Below the pieces are notes generated by a model. It saw only the letters and a list, made by a program, of their open reading frames with translations, was not told where the DNA came from and did no database searches. From Theodoxus fluviatilis (lineage: Eukaryota > Mollusca > Gastropoda > Cycloneritida > Neritidae), in NCBI GenBank assembly GCA_034096865.1, contig JAWQFJ010001262.1, positions 60,774 through 124,773 of the forward strand: a stretch of 64,000 nt of DNA. The letters are read 5' to 3'. Both the position numbers and the translations under genes were made by a program. Below, piece after piece: positions 40,601 to 52,600 of this stretch. Position 1 is the stretch's first letter, and every line of letters starts with the position of its first letter.

Positions 40601-43600
40601 ACCCCACGTGACTGCCTGCACCGGCCAACCCGATTGCTTTAGACAATGCTAGGAAGCGTGCCAGCAAAGGGCGGTAACTCCCAATGCCACGTAACTGCAA
40701 TGTACTATAAAGCAGCGTGCAGGCCAGTCATTCTTCCTCTTTGACACCGCTGAGAAAACTCGAGCAAATGCACAAACGGGGAGGTGGGTGGGACAGTAGT
40801 TGTCTACTGGTAAGTATGTCAGGAAAACATAGAAATTAGTTTAAATTTCTTCAAGTTTTCCCTCCATACTGACCAGTAGACAAACAGTGATATGATTGCC
40901 CAGCAATGGGTGGCGGGTTGTGCATGAACACCAGACCAAAGAATAAGTACCATCAAAACGAACAGCCGAACCCGCAACAACCACATGTTGATGCCAAACG
41001 TGTCGTAGAGACGACGAACTCGAACATCACGCAGGTAGTGGCGTGTGAAACACAGTCACTGCGCCAGAAAGCCGCCCTCAGAAGGTGAGCCAAAGAGACA
41101 TTCTTGGCAAACGCGACAGAGGAGGCAACGTGCGGAGTCCATAAGTCCTCGAGGCACCAGCAGGAGGATTCAGCAACGCATTCTTGTACGCATCAGCGAT
41201 CAAAACGCGACCCAGCAAGAAAAGAGCGTCCTAGACACCTCGGCGTGACTACGAGTAAGGGGCAGACACAGTCTCCGTGTCCGCAGACGACGGGACTGAG
41301 TGCGAGCCAGACAACCGTAAGAGCACGCCCCGGATAATACACCTAAAGAGAGACTGGAAAGCACAAGATTCCAGTGAAACGAACCTGAACCAAAAAGAAA
41401 ACGGAGAAGCAGATAACCCATCCCACAGTGGAGGAGAGATCTGACGATGTGGAAACGAAACGAAACAAGGCACGAGCCAAGTGAACCTGTGTCCGACAGA
41501 AGCCAAGCCGAACGTTCAACAAGTGAACATGCGGCTGACCAAATCCCGAACGAGGTTGCACGAGAGCGCCCGCAGAGAGATGGAGCTCGATGAGCTCCCC
41601 ATCTGCCAGAGCCAGCAAACCAGGAAGCTCCAGGCCCGAAAGGCGCGACCCGGATCATGCGAGGATGCTCCAGGGCAACCTGGGTCAACACCTACGAAGA
41701 AGGCGTGGGGAAGGGAAAGCGTAGACTTCCATGCCCGACCACAACCCAGCAAAAGCACTCGGCCGAGAGCCCTTGGATCGTGCAAAGGCGAGAAGTAACA
41801 CAGGAAATGCGTGTGGAAGCGGGTGGCAAACAGATGCACCATCGCTTGCCCCAGCGAAGCCACAACCAACCCTCCAGGTACAACCGCAAACGAACTCCCC
41901 TGCCTCTCACCAACATCGCCAACTGCTTGGTGACCTTGATGAAAAAGGGGCAGTAGACAGACCGAAAGAAAAGGAAAAAGAACCGGCCAAGCTCCGTCCC
42001 CCCAGACGAAGCGCAGAAACTTCCATATGTCCAGAAGCATGGAAGTACGCATCCTGCAAATCCAATGACGTGGCAAAACCCGCCGGGGCGGATTGCATCA
42101 CGCACCGACCTGGCAACCTCCATCTAAAGGCATCCGCGACCAGACTTGTTCAACCAGAGCGATCGAGAGAGAGTCCACAGAGTGATAGGAGCGTTGGTCG
42201 GATGACCAACGCCCCACCTCTCTTCCACAGCCGCATTGGAACCATGGTCCAAGAACCGTGTGCCAACTCGCTGGGCTCTGATCCGGTCGGTCTAGACTCG
42301 ACTCCCCGCAGGGAGAAACACAGTCGACGACCACGGAGCCAGAGGAGAAAAACAGACCCATGACCGCGCCGCACCGCCCCGCTTGGCCTCCCGGGAACAC
42401 AGGGGCGGGGCACAGGGAACGTACGGAAGGGGAGCGGCGTGCTCACCGGACCAAACAGAGTCTGCTGACAGGCCGTGAGCAACGCTCTGCCAGAGGCCCC
42501 ACCCCAAACTCGACCTTGCGGGAGCACAGGGGCGGGGCACAGGGCAGTGCACGGGAAGGGGGGAGGGGGGGGAGGGGGGGGGAGTCGGACGACCCATCCA
42601 TGCAGCAATGAATTAGCCATCCATGTAGCAATGCATCAGCCATATATGTAGCAATGCATCAGCCATACATACAGCAATGACCTAGCCATCCATGTAGCAT
42701 TAAACCGCCCTCCATGTAGCAATGCAACAGTCCTCCAAGTAGCAATACAACACCCATCCACGTATCAGTGCAACACCCATCCACGTAGCAGTGCAACACC
42801 CATCCATGTAGCAATGCAACACCCATCCATGTAGCAGTGCAACAGCCATCCATGTAGCAGTGCAACAGCCATCCATGTAGCAATGCAACACCCATCCATG
42901 TAGCAATGCAACACCCATCCATGTAGCAGTGCAACACCCATCCATGTAGCAATGCAACACCCATCCATGTAGCAGTGCAACAGCCATCCATGTAGCAGTG
43001 CAACACCCTCCATGTAGCAATGCAACAGTCCTCCAAGTAGCAATGCAACACCCATCCATGTAGCAGTGCAACACCCATCCATGTAGCAGTGCAACAGCCA
43101 TCCATGTAGCAATGCAACACCCATCCATGTAGCAGTGCAACACCCATCCATGTAGCAATGCAACAGCCATCCATGTACTCCCATCCATGTAGCAGTGCAA
43201 CACCCATCCATGTAGCAGTGCAACACCCATCCATGTAGCAGTGCAACACCCATCCATGTAGCAATGCAACACCCATCCATGTAGCAGTGCAACACCCATC
43301 CATGTAGCAATGCAACAGCCATCCATGTACTCCCATCCATGTAGCAGTGCAACACCCATCCATGTAGCAGTGCAACAGTCCTCCATGTAGCAGTGCAACA
43401 GTCCTCCAAGTAGCAGTGCAACACCCATCCATGTAGCAGTGCAACACCCATCCATGTAGCAATGCAACACCCATCCATGTAGCAGTGCAACACCCATCCA
43501 TGTAGCAGTGCAACAGTCCTCCAAGTAGCAATGCAACAGCCATCCATGTAGCAGTGCAACACCCCTCCATGTAGCAGTGCAACAGCCATTCTTGAAGCAG

Positions 43601-46600
43601 TGCAACAGTCCTCCAAGTAGCAATGCAACACCCATCCATGTAGCAATGCAACACCCATCCATGTAGCAGTGCAACAGCCATCCATGTAGCAGTGCAACAG
43701 TCCTCCAAGTAGCAATGCAACACCCATCCATGTAGCAGTGCAACAGCCATTCTTGAAGCAGTGCAACAGTCCTCCAAGTAGCAATGCAACACCCATCCAT
43801 GTAGCAGTGCAACAGCCATCCATGTAGCAGTGCAACAGCCATCCATGTAGCAGTGCATCACCCATCCATGTAGCAGTGCAACACCCATCCATGTAGCAGT
43901 GCAACAGTCCTCCAAGTAGCAATACAACAACCATCCATGTAGCAGTGCAACAGCCATCCATGTAGCAGTGCAACACCCCTCCATGTAGCAATGCAACAGT
44001 CCTCCAAGTAGCAATGCAACACCCATCCATGTAGCAGTGCAACAGCCATCCATGTAGCAGTGCATCACCCATCCATGTAGCAGTGCAACACCCATCCATG
44101 TAGCAGTGCAACACCCATCCATGTAGCAGTGCAACAGCCATCTATGTAGTAGTGCAACAGCCATCCATGTAGCAGTGCAACTGCCATCCATGTAGCAGTG
44201 CAACACCCATTCCTGTAGCAGTGCAACACCCATCCATGTGCAGTGATAGCAATGAAAGGAGTTGCACAGGTGCAGGAAAGAAAGTTGAGTGTAGCAGAGA
44301 CAGGAGTACTACCAGGGAGAAGAGGAAAAAGAAGGGAAGAAGACATCAAGAAGGATAGGAAGAAAATGAAGAAGACAGAAACGAAAGGAGGAGGAATGAG
44401 GCACAAAGTGGGAGAAAGAGGAGCAGGGGGGTGAGATAGGGAGATGGGGTTGGGGGATGGATGGATGGATGGGTGAAGTTTTAAGCCCTGCGTTCAAAAC
44501 AACCTACCGTTTGCTAAAACGGTAAACGAGCCCCAAATGTGCACTCTTGAATGACTCGTCATTACCAAGTGCTAACCAAGATGGCTTCCTCGATGCCTTC
44601 TCATTGTCACGGATTGCACTTCTCAACCAAATGAGTGAACCAGCAGCTGCAGACTGCTCATTTCTTGTGGAAGCTGATAAAATATGTGAAGCTGCAGCTA
44701 GGCATCGCTCGAATAGAAAATTATGTCAAAATGACAGTGCTGACTTGGTGTAAGCAAGAATTTATCGATGCTCACATCAAGGGATGTTACACAACAAACT
44801 AAGGGCTATTGTAAGATATAGGAGTTGCCTCCCCGGTTATTATTCAGACATGGGACAAGGGAATTGGGAAAAATACTGAAACTGAAGGCGCGAAGCGCCG
44901 AACCGACGGCGCAAAGCGCCAAGCATGCTAGGGGGCTCCGGGGGCATGCCCCCCCCGGAAAATTTTTAAAAAGGGAAAGCTAAAAAGTTGGTACAATCTG
45001 ATGCAATCTGAGCAGGAAAATTAACTTTCTAGGCTGTTCACTGAAACAGCTACAGTACAAAAAAAGAGAAAATGTTTGAAGTACTCACCCAAAATCACAT
45101 GTCTGTTTTAGATTGATCTCTGCCATCAATAGTTGTGTGTTGGGTGTGCAAATACAAATAAATTGTACATAGAAAAGTCTGTTCATTTTGTGACTGTTTA
45201 TTCTTCATTTCATTGACACTCTGGGAAGTTTGCTGAAGAAATCCCTCAGGTCACCATTGGAAACCTGCCTTTTCTTTGCTGGGGCCGGCACCACATTAGC
45301 TTCACTCACGGGCACAGATGACGATCTTTTGTTGGTGGGGGTCTGCACCACCTTCATGGCAGAAGAAGATGCCATCTTGGGAATACAAAACCCCGAAGAC
45401 ACACCATTAGCAGTGACTGGAGGTACAGTTTCCCGTCTCGAAGCACTGACCACAGCTGATGTGGAGGGTGTGGGAGTCTGCAGCTTCTTTTTAGAAGAAG
45501 AGGCTACCTTGCGGCTCCATGATTTCCGAGCAAAAGCAATGTGGGATGGTCTACGACTTCGGCCATCAACTGGAACCGTAGCATGATGAGGTACAACACG
45601 GGTTGATCTCCAGGGAGTTCCAGTGGCTGCCGAATCTTTGGGTCCACAGGCGGCGTTGTTCGATGCAAATCCAATTTCAGTGCGTGTTTGTTGGTGGTGA
45701 GATGCTTTACCAACGCAGACTTTCCATTTGTCCCGTAATTGATGATTCCTTTCTCGCACCACTTGCAAATGGCTTCTCCAGGCACGTCGATTTTTGCGAT
45801 GGAATCGCCGATCAACTGGGATCTCTCCTTGCCCTTGTATTTCACTACTACTCTCTCCGACAGCCATTGCGCTTTTCATTTGTTTTTCACACTGTCAACC
45901 TTGTCGATGTTCGCGGACTCAACACTTTCATTTTCCGTCAACACGCGAGCAAAGACTATTCTTACAAAGACCGCTCATAACGAGCCTTTGCTATATAAAG
46001 TTACAAGACGCTGGGAAACGCAGCGCCCCAAGCGGAAGGTTACATGGGTGAATCAATGGAAGTAATCAGACCGCTTACCGACATGTAAAATTGCTTGTTT
46101 CTCGACGCGTTTCTGATGCGTTCCGATCATGTGTGTGAATAAATTTACAGTGTAATTTGTAACAAGAAGGGCAAAGCCCATACGACTCACATGCTTGACC
46201 TTGACCTTTATATGACCTTGACCTTCAGGTGACCTTCAAGGTCAAGGTCAAACAACTAAACCTACCAATGACATCATACACAAAGAAATGCTTTACACAT
46301 TTTTCCTACCAAAATACATGTGACCTTGACCCAAGGTCAAGGTCATCCAAGGTCATGCAACACAAAGCTCTTAATTCAAGACATACTATCACATAGGAAG
46401 CACAATGGTGCTTATTGGCACTTTCTACCATGAGATATAGTCACTTTTAGTGGTTCACTACCCCATTTTGGTCACATTTCATAAGGGTCAAAGTGACCTT
46501 GACCTTGATGATATGTGACCAAATGTGTCTCATGATGAAAGTATAACATGTGCCCCACATAATTATTAAGTTTGAAACAGTTATCTGCCATAGTTCAGGG

Positions 46601-49600
46601 TCAAGGTCACTTCAAAATATGTATACAATCCAACTTTGAAGAGCTCCTGTGACCTTGACCTTGAAGCAAGGTCAACCAAACTGGTATCAAAAGATAGGGC
46701 TTGCTTTGACCTATATACCACTTGTAGCTAAGGTCGCCATTCTCAATAACGTGGGAGAAAATTGGGAAAATGTGAAAAATGACTGTTTTTGAGACCACAT
46801 TTATGGCTCCTGTGACCTTGACCTTGAAGCAAGGTCAAGTCACTATGTATGTTTTTTGAGGCATTGTCATCATACACCATCATGCCACATTTGGTGTTGA
46901 TAGACTTAATAGTCTCCGAGATAAATCCAACGTTTAAGTTTTTTACGGACGCCCGGACGGACGGACGGACGACACGGCTCAGTACATAGACTCACTTTTG
47001 CTTCGCATGTGAGTCAATAAAATGATTTGCTGCAATAATGGGGGTGTTTTGGCTTTGTTTTTTGAAGCAGGCGTTGTGAAATCGAACGCGCACATAGGCC
47101 TATTAAATCTACATGGTGTTGATGGAACGATCTAATTTTCATTATTATCGAAGAATGCAAGCTTGTTTATCAACGTATACACCCCTGTGGAATATCTTTA
47201 GGAAATGCAAAGCAATACATACCTGTCAAGAAGGTGATTTGCGGCCAGAAAGTCATTCGATCAAGTGAATTCAGTTGCCGCATGAGAGAGGCGTCGACCT
47301 GCGTCGACCCAAAGATTATATAGTATAATCTTTGGGTCGACGCATGTCGACGCTTCTCTCATGCAGCAACTGAATAAGTGTGAATAAATTTACAGTGTAA
47401 TGTGTAATAAAATGATTTGCTGCAATAATGGGGGTGTTTTGGCTTTGTTTTTTGAAGCAGGCGTTGTGAAATCGAACGCGCATATAGGCCTATTAAATCT
47501 ACATGGTGTTGATGGAACGATCTAATTTTCATTATTATCGAAGAATGCAAGCTTGTTTATCAACGTATACACCCCTGTGGAATATCTTTAGGAAATGCAA
47601 AGCAATACATACCTGTCAAGAAGGTGATTTGCGGCCAGAAAGGCATTCGATCAAGTGAATTCAGTTGCCGCATGAGAGAAGCGTCGACCTGCGTCGACCC
47701 AAAGATTATACTCGACGCAGGTCGACGCCTCTCTCATGCGGCAACTGAATTCACTTGATCGAATGACTTTCTGGACGCAAATCACCTTCTTGACAGCTAT
47801 GTATTGCTTTGCATTTCCTAAAGATATTCCACAGGGGTGTATACGTTGATAAACAAGCTTGCAATCTTCGATAATAATGAAAATTAGATCGTTCCATCAA
47901 CACCATGTAGATTTAATAGGCCTATGTGCGCGTTCGATTTCATAAAGGCGCAGCGTCGCGGCAGTGGGTTATCCAACGGTCGATAACGGTAGCATGTACA
48001 ATTTGTTCAAGAGTCGACCGGTATCGACCGGTCGATAACGGTAGACCTCTTGAATGCACTAAAGGTCTATCAGCTTTTGTAGGCTATTGAAGGCCACTGC
48101 TCACGATATATCATTAGAGCTGACTATTATGAGAGCAAGTCAAGTCATGATTTCCCTAGTAATTCATCTCATATGAGTGGGAGTGGGGGATGAGTGAGGG
48201 AGGACAGAGAGAAACAAAAAGAAATGGGTGGTGGGTGGGATGGACAGGGTTGTGGGTGGGGTGGACAGGGTGGTGGGTGGGATGGACAGGGTGGGGTGGA
48301 CAGGGTGGTGGGTAGGAGTGGGCAAAGGAGAAGGAGCAGGGGACAGGTGATTTGTTACTAGCACCAGACAAGAACCAGGAAATGCAGATGCAGCATGATG
48401 ATGGTGCAGCAGACAGACAGGAAATGCAAGGAAGAAGAGCAAAGAGGAAGAGAAAATTGGCAAGGAAAAAGTGTTGAAAATGAAGCAGGACAAGAAACAG
48501 TACAAAGGCAAAGCTATATATCAGAAAAAGAAGAGAAGCAAGACACTGAAAGACTAGAGGCAGCAACAGCACATCATCAAAAGACAAGTGAAAAAGCAAC
48601 ATCAGAATTTACAGCAGCAGCAGCAGCAGGACATCAGATGGAGGTCTCACTTTTTGCAGATGAGCTTGAAGAGGTTGTCAGGATTGACAGTGGCTCCTCG
48701 GGAGGAGGCGTTGTTCATTTCCTGCATGAAGCCCAGCAGAGAGGAGGTCAGCAGTCCTGGCTCCCCAAGGCTCATCTCCACAGGTGGCTGTGGGTGGACA
48801 GGACATTGTTATGATTGTTGAAGATGGCAGACATGATTTGATACAACACAAAGTGACCAGACATTATGCAATGATATTCAAATAATATTTACACTTCCTC
48901 GGAAAGAATATTCTGAGAATTCGGTTTCCACAAAGAAGGTAAAACATGAATTGGAAGAAAAAAGGAAAACTAAATTATTTGACATTATTCCAACAACTAA
49001 AAAAATACATAATACAGCCCTCACAAGGATCACTGCATAGTGCACACCACAACACACATAACACATGGTGCAGCATACACAACCAAGAGAACAGTGAAAG
49101 CAAAGCTACAGTACATAATATGCACTACAACTTAGACACTTTGCAGATTTCCCTCTCTACCACATCAGAGCACCTCCATACTGACCAGATCCTCAGCACT
49201 GTCATCCTCAGCAGAGGAGTGTTCCAGCGTCAGCGTCTTGCCAGGCAGAATGGTGCAGATGGTCTTCCGTGTCCTCTCCACCAGCATGGCCTCCAGGCCT
49301 GGTGTCTGGCTCAGGTTCTGTGCAGCACACACACAGATGGAGTGCTTAGTGGATGAAAAGCCTGAATAAATGCAGAGCCCGGGCAAGGTGTTGAATTTTC
49401 CATTTGAACAATTAGTAGATGAGGGTTGTTTTCTTGAGGTTTGGATATGGGATTTGGCGACTAGTTAATTGCTATGCACGGGACAGGCTTGGTCTTGAAG
49501 GGTTGCTTGGATGCATGGTTAGGTCTTTATGATCTGACCCTATCTCTAGTCCCCCAATTGCCACCATGGCTGCTAGGGCTTGCCTCTAGCTGGCTACAGG

Positions 49601-52600
49601 AGTATGCCTTGAAAGCTCAGCAGCCAGAGGTTCCAGCTGCTTGGGGGTGGGGGTGTGGCGAAGAGGAGGGGGGGAGGGGTTGGCATTGAGAGGCTCCAGC
49701 CTTTAGTTCACATTTCATGGGTGGAAATGCTTACCACAGTGCATGTTTGTAAAAGCTGATGAAGACATGGAGATGATGGGAAAATATTTGTCAGCAGTGA
49801 CAAACCCCAGGCTTATGATGTGCATACATCCATGAGCTATAACCCATTCTAAACATCCAGGCTGCTCTGTTCCACTTCAAAACTGAAAACTCCTTACCTG
49901 CATGACAGCATTGAAGAAGCATGTGTTTCCCAAGTTGTTCAGCCCCTGCAAAAGTCAAAACACAAGACAGTCAGTTACTGACTTACAGAACCCATTTTCC
50001 ATAAACCAAAAACAGCTAGCGAAACAATGAACTCTTCTGCATGGAGGATGAAGATATGGTTGCTTTCAGCTGCTTGTCACCCATTGCTGATGCTCAAACA
50101 AGGTTTCTTTCCCTCCTCTCATTTAGGTCATCCACTGCATGGATGTCATAATCCATTCAACTGTCTTTTTATTTTTGAATGACTACTGAACCTTTTCAAT
50201 AAAACTCCATCCCATCTTCCATGCCATCCTTGACACATGCTACACATCTTCACCCATTGTACATCTTCATTCTGAAGTTAAGTCACAATATAAAAACAAA
50301 TTATCCAAGATCACACCACAAGGAGACAAAAGGTGGGCTACTCTACCTTAACCTTCTGGCAAGCAGGGGGTTTGTGGTTGGCAGTTCGATTCTCACGTGC
50401 TGCAGCCTGCTGATGTTCCCCTGCTCCTGCCTCAGCCTTGCCAGGCGTGGGGGGCCTTCGAGCACTGCCAGCTGTAAATACATTGTTTCCATGTAGCAAC
50501 CCATCACCCACATCTGGGGCTGTTTGAGCATTTTTCCCCCTCAGGTCACATCTTCAGGAGAAAGTCATGTGATATAGGCAGCTATGTCATCACACAGATC
50601 TACACCCCGCCCCCAATGTCACATCTTCAGGAGAAAGTCACATGATATAGGCAGCTATGTCATCACACAGATCTACACCCCGCCCCCAATGTCACATCTT
50701 CAGGAGAAAGTCACGTGATATAGGCAGCTATGTCATCACACAGATCTACACCCCGCCCCCAATGTCACATCTTCAGGAGAAAGTCACGTGATATAGGCAG
50801 CTATGTAATCACACAGATCTACACCCCGCCCCCAATGTCACATCTTCAAAAGAAAGTCACGTGATATAGGCAGCTATGTAATCACACAGATCTACACCCC
50901 GCCCCCAATGTCACATCTTCAGGAGAAAGTCACGTGATATAGGCAGCTATGTCATCACACAGATCTACACCCCGCCCCCAATGTCACATCTTCAGGAGAA
51001 AGTCACGTGATATAGGCAGCTATGTCATCACACAGATCTACACCCCACCCCCAATGTCACATCTTCAAAAGAAAGTCACGTGATATAGGCAGCTATGTCA
51101 TCACACAGATCTACACCCCGCCCCCAATGTCACATCTTCAGGAGAAAGTCACGTGATATAGGCAGCTATGTGATCACACAGATCTACACCCCGCCCCCAA
51201 TGTCACATCTTCAGGAGAAAGTCACATGATATAGGCAGCTATGTAATCACACAGATCTACACCCCGCCCCCAATGTCACATCTTCAGGAGAAAGTCACGT
51301 GATATAGGCAGCTATGTAATCACACAGATCTACACCCCGCCCCCAATGTCACATCTTCAGGAGAAAGTCACGTGATATAGGCAGCTATGTAATCACACAG
51401 ATCTACACCCCGCCCCCAATGTCACATCTTCAGGAGAAAGTCACGTGATATAGGCAGCTATGTCATCACACAGATCTACACCCCGCCCCCAATGTCACAT
51501 CTTCAAAAGAAAGTCACGTGATATAGGCAGCTATGTCATCACACAGATCTACACCCCGCCCCCAATGTTACATCTTCAAAAGAAAGTCACGTGATATAGG
51601 CAGCTATGTAATCACACAGATCTACACCCCGCCCCCAATGTCACATCTTCAGGAGAAAGTCACATGATATAGGCAGCTATGTAATCACACAGATCTACAC
51701 CCCGCCCTCAATGTCACATCTTCAGGAGAAAGTCACGTGATATAGGCAGCTATGTCATCACACAGATCTACACCCCGCCCCCAATGTCACATCTTCAGGA
51801 GAAAGTCACATGATATAGGCAGCTATGTGATCACACAGATCTACACCCCGCCCCCAATGTCACATCTTCAGGAGAAAGTCACATGATATAGGCAGCTATG
51901 TAATCACACAGATCTACACCCCGCCCCCAATGTCACATGTTCAGGAGAAAGTCACGTGATATAGGCAGCTATGTGATCACACAGATCTACACCCCGCCCC
52001 CAATGTCACATCTTCAGGAGAAAGTCACATGATATAGGCAGCTATGTGATCACACAGACCTATACAGACATGTTACAAACCATCATGGATCCTGGTGCTC
52101 CTAACAACATAACATGCTAAGTTAGCAAAATCCTGTAATGCCTGTTTGAATATAAATGACTAAATGACACAAGGTGTGCATGACGTCATGTGCTTTGGTC
52201 TGATGCCCAGTAAATTGATGTGATCAAAACAACAAGTTTGAGTTTGCGTGAAATGTGTGGATGAATGAGTATTCTAATAACTGAAATAGTTGCATGCACC
52301 TCTGCTAAACGATGTTGAAGATACAAGCTTCTGATGCCACTTGCTCCTGCTAAAAGCCACCATGAAAAGTGGACACTTTCCTCATGGTCAGAGTAAATCG
52401 CCGGCAAAGCTTACCAGCACATTTATAATCCGGAGTATTGGTGTTTTCATGCAGTCAAATGATCATTTCAGTTGACCAATACATAATTCTTGAAGAAAGC
52501 GTTCACTGGCCAAAAATAATGAGGGGTAAACTTTTCTGTTTGAACGTGAGACACTTTGTAAGGGGGAGATCGAAACTTCTATGCAGCAGACGATTTTTCT

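Noticed and set aside
41200..42620. Several 100-210-codon ORFs on both strands
   Set aside because: GC-rich DIRS relic; only the minus-strand RT-like blocks carry family signals and these are frameshifted.
42659..44233. 524-codon minus-strand ORF of repeated [13 protein letters not shown] sequence
   Set aside because: Lies wholly in the 23-bp satellite; a hydrophobic repeat protein is suggested only by translation of the repeat.
50545..52065. CRISPR-like regular array
   Set aside because: Units are contiguous 73-bp repeats without unique spacers, in a eukaryotic intron.
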